Under the pieces are notes generated by a model, which did no database searches, was not told the origin of the DNA, and saw only the letters and a list, made by a program, of their open reading frames with translations. From contig CALTVC010000007.1 of NCBI GenBank assembly GCA_943912855.1, positions 111,420-175,419 of the forward strand: a stretch of DNA of 64,000 nt, written 5' to 3'. Source of the DNA: an uncultured Flavobacterium sp. (GTDB lineage: Bacteria; Bacteroidota; Bacteroidia; Flavobacteriales; Flavobacteriaceae). The translations under genes and the position numbers were made by a program. Below are positions 31,637 through 40,222 of the stretch, piece after piece (the first letter of the stretch is position 1; the number at the start of each line of letters is the position of its first letter).

Positions 31637-34345
31637 ATGCCGCACATCGTCGAAATACTCAATACCCTTAAAGGCGAAGAAATCAGTCGTAAGCAACTGG
31701 ACCAGCTTGCACGCCAGGCAGAAACTGAAGGACAGCACCACATAGCCGATAAGATAACGCTTTTGCTCCGTAAACATCCGGGGCAAAAGCTGTTTATCAT
31801 TGATGCGGGCAGTAAAGTACAGGAACTGCTTACTGAAGATATGCTGCATGGCCTGCACTGCGAACACGACAACGACGATAAGATACATGGACTTGGCAAA
31901 GCGGTAAGTGCTGAGCAAATCTACACCATGATTACCGAAAAGATGGTAGCCATGGTTAAAGCTGCTAGCGTTAAGGACTACCGTACCACGTGGAAACAAA
32001 AAGGCTACCTGATCCCTTTCAACTTTGTAAGCAAAAAACGGTACCGAGGCATTAACCACGTAATGCTGACAGAGTTCGGCCTGATGCAAAACCCGTTTTT
32101 CCTGACGTTCAACCAAATTGAGGATTTGGGTGGTACCATAAAGAAAGGCGCTCACGGTATCGCGGTAGTGTACTTTACCTATCTGTACAAATACGACCGC
32201 GACGGACACGACATTGCCAGCTACGACAAAGAGAAATTCATCAGCCTGCTAACCAATGCAGGGGTTAAAAATCCGCAATCCGTTGCCAATACCGGACGTA
32301 TTCCAATTCTGAAGTACTACAATGTATTTAACGGAGCTGAAGTTACGGGGATAGATTTCGACCTGGATAACTTCAAGACAGGTTTTATAGAGACAGAACT
32401 TCCGGCAAATGAGGATAACCGTATGCCGATAGCCGAAGCTATTATAAGCCATTACCCAAAACCCGCTCCGAAGATACTGCACGGTGGCAACGATGCGTTT
32501 TACCGCCCAACTACCGATGAAGTACACATGCCGGAGTTTCCGGAGTTTATAACATCCCAGGATTACTACCGTACGCTATTCCATGAGCTTACCCACAGTA
32601 CCGGTAGTCCTGAACGCCTGAACAGGGAAAAGGGTAAGAAGTTTGGAGATAAAGCCTATGCGTTCGAGGAGCTGGTAGCCGAGTTTGGCGCTACGTTCAT
32701 TAGTGCAGAAGCTGGTATCATTTGGCATAGCAACAGCAACCACGCAGCCTACCTGAAGTCTTGGAACAACGCCCTTACGCACATGGCAGATGATAACCGT
32801 TTTTTAATGCGTGCCGCCACACAGGCGCAGGCGGCTACGGATTTTATGCTCCAGCCGGATAAGGAAGGAATGCCTAAGTATCTGAAGGAGCTGGAGAAAA
32901 AGCAGAAAGCCAAACAGGCAAAGCAAACCAAGCCGGTTGCCGAAAGTGATGATTTCATTCTTCCGGAACTGCCGTCAAAATATGAACGTGCTATTTACAA
33001 CAGTTCGATTGCTGAGCTTAAAGGTTATGCATCACGTGCCGATGAAATTGTGTCAAAAGCAGCTAATAATATGCTTTACCTGGTAGATATTAAGCTATTT
33101 GACTTACTGTATTTTAAAGATGGTTATGGTCGAAATGCTAAAACTCCTGAATATAGAAACGTTCCGACAGTATACAGGAAACTTTACAAAAAAGACCTTG
33201 ACAAGCTTAGCCCTAAAGTACTGCGTTACCTACTTGAAAAGTATGAGGAATACAGCTATGAAACAGCGTGGCACAGTTTTGCATTTGGTGGTAAATCAAG
33301 ATTGGAAGTATACAATACTGTAAAATATAACATACGACTACTGAAAAAAGAAGTTGGCAAACTACCAGGGGAAGAACAGCTGTCGCTTCAGTTAAACGGT
33401 AACCGTGCCCTGAATGCTCCGGCACAGGAAGAAGAAACAGGCGAAATAGACCTTAACGAAGATGAAGCGGTAACCTGGGAAACAAACGAGCCTGAATCGC
33501 AACCGGTGTATGACCCTGAGTTTGTAACCCCGCAAGCTGACCCTGTAAATGAAGAACCTGAATCAGTTAACTACTACGAACCTGAACAGTCAGCCCCAAG
33601 TAATAGCCGTGGTGGCATTAAACTTGGTACGGCTGCCGGTCCCGCAACATACTTCAGGGTGGGCGGTGAAACCGGCAAGTTTCTACAGCGTGTAGAGAAA
33701 AAGCCTAAGCATAGCGTAGTTATTACCGTAGATGGTCCGCAAGGTGCCGGAAAAACTACCATGATCTACCAATGGATGCAGGATTTTGCCGACCCTGGTA
33801 ATAACTGTGCATTCCTTAGTATGGAAGAACACCCGGAAAGTAGTTTGGCAACCGAGAAAGCTAACAAATACCTGAGTCCGTGCCCGCATCCCCGAATAGA
33901 AGCGTACGACGGTGTAGAAAGCCAAGAACAATTGTATGAAATCATAGCCGCTCACGACGTGATTTTTATTGACAGCTGGCAGAAGCTAATAGGTAAGCTG
34001 GGCAACAATTTTAAACTTGACAGGGATTTACGCCAGGCATTCGACGGTAAGGTATTCGTGATCATCTTCCAACAGACAACTGAAGGACGTACCAAAGGCG
34101 GTGCTGAAGTAGTTTTTGATGGTGATATCATAACCAAAATGAACAAAGGCGAAAGCTTCGGCGAAAACTATGCATTCTTTGACAAAAACCGATACACGTT
34201 GGTGGCATTGGAAACTATTCGCTACAACATTGCAGATGGAAGATGCTACAACCCTGAAACCGTAAGTCCGGAGCCTGAACAACAACCCGTACCGAAGAAA
34301 GACATTAACGCTACACTGGCTAAGCTAAATTTTGCGACAACATGA
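31637..34345 (+). CDS. Fusion: ArdC-like domain, zincin metallopeptidase, RadA/RecA-like ATPase
   Basis: 902 aa. Residues about 95-260 resemble the ArdC ssDNA-binding N-terminal domain (WKQKGYLIPFNFVSKKRY, FLTFNQIEDLGGTIKKGAHG). The zincin active site HELTHSTGS lies near residue 316, followed by ELVAEFGATF. A charged, Pro/Glu-rich linker leads to a P-loop ATPase: Walker A DGPQGAGKTT near 702 and Walker B DVIFIDSW near 775. A RadA-like QQTTEGRTKGGAEV segment follows. ArdC-type proteins protect incoming DNA from restriction in plasmids. Here the fused ATPase could also handle genome packaging or delivery, since no other late ATPase is visible. Confidence 0.7.
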   Translation: MPHIVEILNTLKGEEISRKQLDQLARQAETEGQHHIADKITLLLRKHPGQKLFIIDAGSKVQELLTEDMLHGLHCEHDNDDKIHGLGKAVSAEQIYTMITEKMVAMVKAASVKDYRTTWKQKGYLIPFNFVSKKRYRGINHVMLTEFGLMQNPFFLTFNQIEDLGGTIKKGAHGIAVVYFTYLYKYDRDGHDIASYDKEKFISLLTNAGVKNPQSVANTGRIPILKYYNVFNGAEVTGIDFDLDNFKTGFIETELPANEDNRMPIAEAIISHYPKPAPKILHGGNDAFYRPTTDEVHMPEFPEFITSQDYYRTLFHELTHSTGSPERLNREKGKKFGDKAYAFEELVAEFGATFISAEAGIIWHSNSNHAAYLKSWNNALTHMADDNRFLMRAATQAQAATDFMLQPDKEGMPKYLKELEKKQKAKQAKQTKPVAESDDFILPELPSKYERAIYNSSIAELKGYASRADEIVSKAANNMLYLVDIKLFDLLYFKDGYGRNAKTPEYRNVPTVYRKLYKKDLDKLSPKVLRYLLEKYEEYSYETAWHSFAFGGKSRLEVYNTVKYNIRLLKKEVGKLPGEEQLSLQLNGNRALNAPAQEEETGEIDLNEDEAVTWETNEPESQPVYDPEFVTPQADPVNEEPESVNYYEPEQSAPSNSRGGIKLGTAAGPATYFRVGGETGKFLQRVEKKPKHSVVITVDGPQGAGKTTMIYQWMQDFADPGNNCAFLSMEEHPESSLATEKANKYLSPCPHPRIEAYDGVESQEQLYEIIAAHDVIFIDSWQKLIGKLGNNFKLDRDLRQAFDGKVFVIIFQQTTEGRTKGGAEVVFDGDIITKMNKGESFGENYAFFDKNRYTLVALETIRYNIADGRCYNPETVSPEPEQQPVPKKDINATLAKLNFATT

Positions 34346-34611
34346 ACCGACAAGAAATAGAAGAACGCATTAAGAAATTACAGGCCGATAACCTGGCAAT
34401 GATGGTAAAGATATATGGTGTAGGCTTTGCCGGTAGTGTTGTCGGCCTTATTTACGCTAACAAAACAGGATCAAAGTTTTGGGGCAAAGTTGGCTACTTC
34501 ATAGCTGGTGGTGTACTCGCCCGGCTACCCCTGAACCTAATGTACACCAAACAGCTTGTGGCGAACGATGCAGAAATTGAAAGCCTGCAAGCTCAACTAA
34601 TAGAATATTAA
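34342..34611 (+). CDS. Small late membrane protein with coiled-coil ends
   Basis: 89 aa. Short coiled-coil segments at both ends (EIEERIKKLQADNL and VANDAEIESLQAQL) enclose two hydrophobic stretches (about 22-40 and 48-66). It overlaps the preceding gene by 4 bp. Probably a virion membrane protein; no family recognised. Confidence 0.55.
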   Translation: MNRQEIEERIKKLQADNLAMMVKIYGVGFAGSVVGLIYANKTGSKFWGKVGYFIAGGVLARLPLNLMYTKQLVANDAEIESLQAQLIEY

Positions 34612-34629
34612 TATTTTAAACCCCATATT

Positions 34630-34758
34630 ATGGCAACGAAAAGAAAATCAACAAGAAAGCGCAGTGCATCTGCCGGAGTAAAGGCAAACGGCACCCTTAA
34701 AAAAGGCTACAGGTACGCCAAAGGTGGCCGTGTAGTGAAAGCCAAAGCAAAGAGATAG
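34630..34758 (+). CDS. 42-residue highly basic protein
   Basis: Short open frame encoding MATKRKSTRKRSASAGVKAN, then GTLKKGYRYAKGGRVVKAKA and two more residues. About 40 percent Lys/Arg with no acidic residues. It lies between the last long late gene and the operon terminator. The composition suits a DNA-condensing core protein packaged with the genome. Functional call is inferred. Confidence 0.6.
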   Translation: MATKRKSTRKRSASAGVKANGTLKKGYRYAKGGRVVKAKAKR

Positions 34759-34783
34759 TTTTTTGAGTTAGGTTATAGTTGTA

Positions 34784-34816
34784 AGCCCCGCAGACACGTT
34801 TTGCGGGGCTTTTTTA
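34784..34816 (+). terminator. Terminator of the late operon
   Basis: Perfect 9-bp stem AGCCCCGCA / TGCGGGGCT followed by six T. It closes the 16-kb late operon 25 bp after the last stop. Confidence 0.85.
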
Positions 34817-34819
34817 TGT

Positions 34820-34975
34820 CTGTTTACAAAGTTTATAAACATAAACAACGCAATGTTTATAAAACTGTTTGTTTTTAATGTTTTGATATTTAATGTTTTG
34901 AAATCAAAATTTATGATGTTTACAATGTTTATAAAAATATTCGGGTTTTTACCACTACAATATTTTTAATGTTTA
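34820..34975. repeat. AT-rich repeat cluster, right copy
   Basis: Contains the composite CTGTTTACAAA / TTTATAAACATA unit at 34820-34843 (near-identical to 236-260) plus further TGTTTATAAA and TTAATGTTTTGA-like direct repeats. It sits between the late terminator and the 3' end of the integrase gene. Candidate integrase arm-type or replication sites. Confidence 0.5.
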
Positions 34976-36154
34976 AAACTTAGCTCCGCTGTTCTTCACC
35001 ATGATGTCACCGGCTACGGTCTGAGCTGTATAAAGCTCGGTAATTTTTAAATCACTGTGCCTTGCCTGGTCGCGTATCTGAATACTGCTAAGACTTCCTA
35101 GCATAAATAAATCTGTAATTCCCGAATCCTTCAAGCTATACCAGTGAATATTGTCTGGTAGATTATACTTTTTCTTAAACCGTGTAAAAGCATCGGATAT
35201 TTTCTTCGGCTTCATCTGTTCAGCACCCGGGTGGAACGCATTAGCCGAAAATGCAAAATCATTTTTATTCGCATTTTTAAGATGCTCGGCAAGTGCTGTC
35301 TTTAATTCAAATGGTATTGTTACATGTTCTTCCTTACCATTCTTGCTTGATGTGCCGGGTATTGTTATAGTATCATTGTATAAATCAAAATTGGCCACCT
35401 TTAACTTTGTTATTTCTGTACGACGTATCATACAATAATAGGGGATCATGCACAACGTATAGTATTGTGTGCTATACTGTGGCAGATACTCCCGTATTAT
35501 TTCCCGTGATTGATCATCCAGTACCGTACGTATCTTTTTTGTCTTTGGTTTTCTTTTGATATGTATTGTAGGGTCGGTAGCTATAAATCCTCGTTGGATA
35601 AAATAACTCGCAAGACTCTTTAAAAATCGCAGATGGTTATTATATGTTGTGGGGCTGTTACCGCGATCGTAGTACACCCAGTCCAGGTATTTTGTTGCAA
35701 ACTTCACATCATACTGTGCGGCCAATGAGATTTTTATTTTCTTCTCTTTAATATGGGTGTGAATCATATTTATGTAACTACGGTAAGCCCTTATAGTGTC
35801 TGCTCGTTTAATTCCATCCTTTAGCTCCTTATCTATAAGTTTCAAAAAACTATCTGTAGCATCTTTAAAGGGCATAAATCCACTTGTTGTTTTCTCTTGG
35901 TAAGGAGTCCAACTTTCTTCAGAAAATTTACGATTGATTTCGGCGATAATTTTTCTTGCCTGACGTTCACGCAGCCGTGTATTGTTCATGCGGGGAACTC
36001 GTAGCCGGAAGCGTTCAAGTTTATTTGTCAATGGATTCTTTGAGTAGTAGACAATTATCCATTCTTGGCCTTTCCTTAGTTCTGCAGGAATGTAGTCGAT
36101 AAAAGCAGTTGCTTTACTTATTGCACGTGTAGTGCTTTCGTTTGAATTTGGCAT
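34973..36154 (-). CDS. Tyrosine recombinase (integrase of element 1)
   Basis: 393 aa. An N-terminal AP2-like arm region and a SAM-like core-binding domain (about 100-200) lead to the catalytic domain. Catalytic Arg in YCMIRRTEITKLK, the H/R region as HWYSLKDSGITDL (Lys where many family members have Arg, a variant common in Bacteroidetes integrases), then ARHSDL and the nucleophile Tyr in LKITELYTAQ. It starts 113 bp from the tRNA-derived repeat at 36268 and reads away from it, the normal arrangement for the integrase of the element on that side. Confidence 0.85.
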   Translation of the reverse strand: MPNSNESTTRAISKATAFIDYIPAELRKGQEWIIVYYSKNPLTNKLERFRLRVPRMNNTRLRERQARKIIAEINRKFSEESWTPYQEKTTSGFMPFKDATDSFLKLIDKELKDGIKRADTIRAYRSYINMIHTHIKEKKIKISLAAQYDVKFATKYLDWVYYDRGNSPTTYNNHLRFLKSLASYFIQRGFIATDPTIHIKRKPKTKKIRTVLDDQSREIIREYLPQYSTQYYTLCMIPYYCMIRRTEITKLKVANFDLYNDTITIPGTSSKNGKEEHVTIPFELKTALAEHLKNANKNDFAFSANAFHPGAEQMKPKKISDAFTRFKKKYNLPDNIHWYSLKDSGITDLFMLGSLSSIQIRDQARHSDLKITELYTAQTVAGDIMVKNSGAKF

Positions 36155-36224
36155 TTTTTTTTACGGCCTAATAAATTATTAAGCTGCAAGGCTATGACAC
36201 AAATTTGACACAGGGTTATACTAA

Positions 36225-36266
36225 AAAACCGAAAACCCCAGTAAATACAGGGGTTTCGGAGTTTTT
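36225..36266. terminator. Bidirectional hairpin at the element junction
   Basis: CCGAAAACCCC / GGGGTTTCGG stem with a T run on the plus strand. It lies between the integrase gene of element 1 and the attachment repeat, so it may insulate the junction from read-through. Confidence 0.55.
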
Positions 36267-36267
36267 T

Positions 36268-36311
36268 GTAGCGAAGACGGGAGTTGAACCCGTGACCTCA
36301 GGGTTATGAAT
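36268..36311. repeat. Attachment site: 44-bp copy of tRNA-Met 3' part
   Basis: Identical for 44 bp to 62117-62160 within the intact tRNA-Met gene; the identity covers the T arm, variable loop and anticodon region and stops within the anticodon stem. An integrase gene lies on each side (34973-36154 and 36474-37751), so it is both the right end of element 1 and the left end of element 2. It is not itself a functional tRNA. Confidence 0.85.
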
Positions 36312-36414
36312 TCTTGTTGTTTGGTTTTATATGGTTTCTTATGTGTTAAAATATATTGTTTATCAATGTTTTATGGATTTTTGAATTCATCTCACTACAT
36401 AAAAAAACGCCATT

Positions 36415-36436
36415 TGTTTTAGCATTGTTTTAGCAA
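36415..36436. repeat. Left copy of 22-bp terminal repeat of element 2
   Basis: TGTTTTAGCA followed by TTGTTTTAGCAA, itself a tandem of TTGTTTTAGCA-like words. The same 22 bp occur at 62048-62069. Likely arm-type sites for the integrase encoded at 36474. Confidence 0.6.
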
Positions 36437-36443
36437 AATTTCG

Positions 36444-36451
36444 TATCTTTA
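36444..36451 (+). promoter_or_regulatory. Integrase promoter -7 box
   Basis: TATCTTTA, one change from TAnnTTTG, 23 bp before the integrase ATG. It overlaps the region of the terminal repeat and a short AGTG..CACT inverted repeat, so the integrase may repress its own promoter. Confidence 0.45.
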
Positions 36452-36473
36452 GAGTGCTAAAACACTATCACAC

Positions 36474-37751
36474 ATGGCTTCAGTTAAAGTCGTGCTCTAC
36501 CCAAGAGCCAAGAAAGACGGCACGTTTCCACTTGCCCTGCGTATTACCAAAGATCGTAAATCCGCCTATATCTTTCTCGACTATTCAGTAAGGAAAGAAG
36601 ATTGGGTTGCCAACGAGCAACGCGTAAAATCCTCACACCCCAATTCCAAAAGGCTAAACAATTTCATCCTGGCCAAAAAAGCCGAGGCCAGCGACACGTC
36701 TTTAGAAGTAGAAACTCAAAAGAAAGAAGTATCGACCCGCGCCATTAAGCAGAAAATCAAACCTAAGGGTGGTGCGACTTTCTTTGCCCAGGCAGAAATC
36801 TATTTGAAGAACTTTAGCGAAACAGGAAACTACAATTGCTATATCGCTGAAAAATCCCGCGTGAAAATCTTCCATCTGTTTATCAGCGGCAGGGACATTA
36901 CCAAAGGTAAGCCTACCGGGAAGAAAGACGTAAAGGAAACCGGCCTGAGCGACATTGCCTTTTCGGATATTACGGAAGGGCTGCTGAACCGTTTTAAAGT
37001 AGAGTTGGCCGCCAAACGCAAAAGCAGCGAACGGACGATAGCGAACTATCTTGTTATGATACGCTCCGTATTTAGCCAAGCCATCAAAGACGGCATTACG
37101 GAAGAAAAATATTACCCATTCGGCAAGGGCAAAACCTCAATTGAAATCCCCGACAGTACAAAGGTAGGTATTAGTATAGAGGAGGTAGGTAAACTTGAAC
37201 AGGTCGATCTGCCTATTGCGAGCCACGATCATGCTCGCAATCTTTGGCTTGTATCCTATTACTTTGCAGGGATGCGAATTTCAGATGTATTCCGCTTACG
37301 CTGGTCTGATTTCAGGGAAATGCGTTTGCATTATACTATGGGCAAAAACAACAAGCCCGGCTCCCTGAAAGCACCGGAAAAGGCACTTGCCATCCTTGAA
37401 AAATATACCGCCAGCAAAGACAAAAAGAACGACCTTATTTTTCCTGATTTGAAGGTCTTGCCTAATCTCGATGATGAATTTGAGGTAAAGCGCAGGATTG
37501 CAAATGCGGTAAACCGTTACAATAAGATTCTAAGCCGATTTGTTCTCCCAGCAGCGCAAATCGAAAGCAAAGTCACTATGCACATTTCACGGCATACCTT
37601 TGCCACCCTTGCGGGCGATACCATCCCCGTTCAAATGCTGCAAAAGCTTTACCGTCATAGCGATATTAAAACCACAATCGGGTATCAGGCCAATTTTATT
37701 CATAAAGATGCCGACGATGCATTGGAAGCAGTGATTGGGCGCGCCTATTAG
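36474..37751 (+). CDS. Tyrosine recombinase (integrase of element 2)
   Basis: 425 aa, of the type common on Bacteroidetes mobile elements. Arm domain at the N-terminus (VVLYPRAKKDGTFPLALRI), SAM-like domain about 110-220, then the catalytic domain: Arg in YFAGMRISDVFRLRW, HxxR in HISRHTFATLA, and Tyr in RHSDIKTTIGYQ. It starts 162 bp inside the left attachment repeat. Expected to integrate and excise the element at tRNA-Met. Confidence 0.9.
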   Translation: MASVKVVLYPRAKKDGTFPLALRITKDRKSAYIFLDYSVRKEDWVANEQRVKSSHPNSKRLNNFILAKKAEASDTSLEVETQKKEVSTRAIKQKIKPKGGATFFAQAEIYLKNFSETGNYNCYIAEKSRVKIFHLFISGRDITKGKPTGKKDVKETGLSDIAFSDITEGLLNRFKVELAAKRKSSERTIANYLVMIRSVFSQAIKDGITEEKYYPFGKGKTSIEIPDSTKVGISIEEVGKLEQVDLPIASHDHARNLWLVSYYFAGMRISDVFRLRWSDFREMRLHYTMGKNNKPGSLKAPEKALAILEKYTASKDKKNDLIFPDLKVLPNLDDEFEVKRRIANAVNRYNKILSRFVLPAAQIESKVTMHISRHTFATLAGDTIPVQMLQKLYRHSDIKTTIGYQANFIHKDADDALEAVIGRAY

Positions 37752-38079
37752 GGCAGCCCAATCTTTACCGTTATTAGCTTTTAATACTGTACGCTTTTTA
37801 GCTTTTAGTGTTGTGTAATCCGTTCGCGGCGCCATCACATAGAATTACACACTTGAAATTGAAGCTAGAGTTATAACAATATTGGAATTAAATCCAATAT
37901 TGTTATAATCATTTTAGAATAGCCTTGTTTATTTTTTATCATACATGGGTACTTTAAGTACCTAAAAACGAGGATTTTTAGACCATTTCTTGCGTCGATT
38001 TACTTGAGTTGGGTTTCATGACAGAAGATAACTATCTTTACACATAATATCCCGTAATAAGCCTACACAAGGGTAAGAA
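37752..38079. other. Spacer with a perfect 16-bp inverted repeat
   Basis: No gene. TTATAACAATATTGGA (37871-37886) and its exact complement (37893-37908) flank a six-base loop. There is no T run beyond what the arms provide, so an operator or recombination site is as likely as a terminator. Confidence 0.5.
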
Positions 38080-38167
38080 AAGTAAAATGCCCTTTCTAAA
38101 ATTTAGATAAGGGCATTTAAAACCAACCAACCAGAAATTCTTTCGGAATTTCTTAGGTGTAAAGATA
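38080..38167 (-). ncRNA. Small RNA candidate (hairpin, GGTTGGTTGG linker, terminator)
   Basis: Minus strand: TATCTTTA box (38160-38167), a 5' hairpin GAAATTC/GAATTTC, a GGTTGGTTGGTTTT linker, and a terminator AAATGCCC/GGGCATTT with an inner CTAAA/TTTAG extension. It matches the layout and linker of the candidate at 12893-12977 in element 1, although the hairpin sequences differ. Confidence 0.55.
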
Positions 38168-38337
38168 GCATTTCCTTTTTAAAAAAGAGCTACGTTGTTT
38201 TCTCGATTTTAGATTATTGCAACTGTGTTTTTCCCTACCTTTAAAAATAGGTAAAACACTTGGTATACAGTTGTATACATTTTTTATATTTAGCTCAGCC
38301 AATAATTATAATACAACAATCCCTTAAGTTCCCCTGT

Positions 38338-38763
38338 ATGGCAAACGCAATCGAAGATGCGTTGAACCGCGCCAGTGCGGAGCAGCGCGAACGGGCAATA
38401 GCGGCAATAGAGGAAGCACGGCGTAATATCAGGCTCGTGTCGGTGCGTGACGATATTACCCTTGGCGAAGCAAATGCGGTTTCCAAACAGGCAGAGGCCA
38501 TCGAAGAAGCAAGACGGGTTATCCCCTTTGAAACCATGCAAGACGTGAACAGCATCGACCCGCCGATGAACACTCCCGCGCAACCACGCGGCCACTATAA
38601 TTCTACAGTGGTAGAGATAAACCAAAGCACGCAATCGAATATAGAACATATCGAGCAAACCGGCGGCAATAATTACCTTAGAGAAAATGCGGTAGATCGG
38701 GCACAGGCGCGGCCACCGCAAGACATGCAGCAGGAACAGCAGCAACAAGCATTAGGCCGTTAG
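38338..38763 (+). CDS. Small helical protein upstream of coupling protein
   Basis: 141 aa from the ATG at 38338; an earlier in-frame start is less likely. Two repeats of an IEEARR(N/V)I motif (IAAIEEARRNIRLVSVRDD and AEAIEEARRVIPFETM), then a Gln/Asn-rich tail. Mobilization accessory protein by position (31 bp before the coupling ATPase). No family recognised. Confidence 0.55.
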   Translation: MANAIEDALNRASAEQRERAIAAIEEARRNIRLVSVRDDITLGEANAVSKQAEAIEEARRVIPFETMQDVNSIDPPMNTPAQPRGHYNSTVVEINQSTQSNIEHIEQTGGNNYLRENAVDRAQARPPQDMQQEQQQQALGR

Positions 38764-38794
38764 ACTTTCATCATAACCAATAAAACACCAATCT

Positions 38795-40222
38795 ATGTCA
38801 AAGCGGGATTTCCACCTTGACCGCATTGTCTATGCGTTCAACAACCAAGAAGACTTCACCATCCGGCAAGCTTGCGAAGGCGTGCAAATCTTTGGCGGTA
38901 TCGGTTCCGGAAAAACCAGCGGCAGCGGCGCATCCCTTGCCCGTGCTTATTTAAGCGCGGGGTTTGGCGGGTTGGTGCTGTGTGCCAAGAAGGATGTGCT
39001 GGACGAATGGAAACACTATTCCGAGCAAACCGGGCGAGCAAATAACCTGTTGGTGCTGGATGCGACCGGCGATTTTGTTTTTCCATTCCTGCAATACGAA
39101 ATCGAACGGGACGGCGAGGGGGCTGGTTATACAGACAACCTTGTACGGTTATTTACTACTGTTTATGAGGCCATCGACCGCAGTGTGCATAGCGAAGGCA
39201 CCGACCCCTACTGGACACGAGCCATGCAACAGCTTTTGCGTAATACCATCGATTTGTGCATGATTGCACGTGGCACGGTATCAGTACCTCTCATCCATGA
39301 TGTAATACTTTCCGCGCCAACCAGCCTTGCCCAGATTGATACCGACGAATGGAAATCAAAAAGCCTGTGTTGGAAGCTGCTATTGGAAGGCCATGCCCGG
39401 AATTTGGATAAATGGGCGCAGCACGATTTTGACAGTACGGCTTCCTTTTGGCTGGAAGAATACCCCAGCCTTGCCGATAAGACCCGTACCAGCATCCTAT
39501 CGACCTTAACGACGATGATGGACATATTTCTGCGCCGTCCGTTCCGACGGCTCTTTTCCGAAATGCCGGAAGACCGGCGTAAAATCGCCTACCCGGAACT
39601 TACCCATCGCGGTATTGTGATTGTCCTGAACCTGCCGGTGAAGGAATTTGCCGATGCGGGCAGGGCGGCACAGGTGGTGTATAAACACCTATGGCAGCAG
39701 GCGGTCGAACGCCGGGTGGTCAATGATAAAACGATTCCCGTATTCCTCTGGGTGGACGAGGCACAGAATTTTGTAACCGAATACGACATGCAGTTCCAGG
39801 CAACGGCACGTAGCTCGCGTGCCTGTACGGTATACCTGACCCAAAACCTGCCGAACTATTATGCGGAAATGGGCGGCGCGCAAAGCAAGTACCGCGTGGA
39901 TTCGCTGATGGGCAACCTGCAAACCAAGATATGGCACGCCAACAGCGACCCCATGACCAATGAGAACGCCGCCGAAACCATCGGCCGCAGTTGGCAGACC
40001 CGCCACACCTCCGGCGAGAGTTACGGCATGGACAGCTTCAACATGAGCAGCGGCAAGAACGAAAGCTTTGACTATGACGTGCCGCCACAGGCGTTCACCA
40101 AGCTAAAGAAGGGCGGGAATGGGAACGACTATATTGTGGAAGCGATACTTTTCCAAAATGGCCGTGCCTGGGAGAACGGTAAAACCCACTTATTTACACA
40201 ATTTAAACAATCGAGCCTATGA
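38795..40222 (+). CDS. VirD4/TraG-type coupling ATPase
   Basis: 475 aa. Walker A GGIGSGKTSG at residues 33-42, and Walker B FLWVDEAQNF near residue 320, followed by the helicase/coupling-family TARSSRACTVYLTQNL. The protein recruits the relaxase-DNA complex to a secretion channel and pumps DNA. It lacks the usual N-terminal membrane helices. The next gene encodes a multi-TM protein overlapping by 4 bp, which may supply the membrane part, as split coupling systems do. Confidence 0.8.
   Translation: MSKRDFHLDRIVYAFNNQEDFTIRQACEGVQIFGGIGSGKTSGSGASLARAYLSAGFGGLVLCAKKDVLDEWKHYSEQTGRANNLLVLDATGDFVFPFLQYEIERDGEGAGYTDNLVRLFTTVYEAIDRSVHSEGTDPYWTRAMQQLLRNTIDLCMIARGTVSVPLIHDVILSAPTSLAQIDTDEWKSKSLCWKLLLEGHARNLDKWAQHDFDSTASFWLEEYPSLADKTRTSILSTLTTMMDIFLRRPFRRLFSEMPEDRRKIAYPELTHRGIVIVLNLPVKEFADAGRAAQVVYKHLWQQAVERRVVNDKTIPVFLWVDEAQNFVTEYDMQFQATARSSRACTVYLTQNLPNYYAEMGGAQSKYRVDSLMGNLQTKIWHANSDPMTNENAAETIGRSWQTRHTSGESYGMDSFNMSSGKNESFDYDVPPQAFTKLKKGGNGNDYIVEAILFQNGRAWENGKTHLFTQFKQSSL

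Larger units (their letters stand above)
1..36267. mobile_element. Element 1: integrated virus-like element (left end outside window)
   Basis: The block has a temperate-virus layout. A leftward repressor module is followed by a rightward replication operon, a cargo region, a rightward late operon with lysis genes, and an integrase next to a tRNA-derived attachment sequence. The right boundary is taken as the 44-bp tRNA-Met fragment at 36268-36311, 113 bp from the integrase start codon. No left attachment copy is seen in the first kilobase, so the left end should lie outside the window. No terminase, portal or tail genes are recognised, so I read it as a tailless virus. That reading is inference; the gene layout is seen directly. 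Confidence 0.75.

Noticed and set aside
36268..36311. A second tRNA gene
   Set aside because: Only the 3' 44 bases are present; the acceptor 5' strand and D arm are missing, so it is an attachment remnant.
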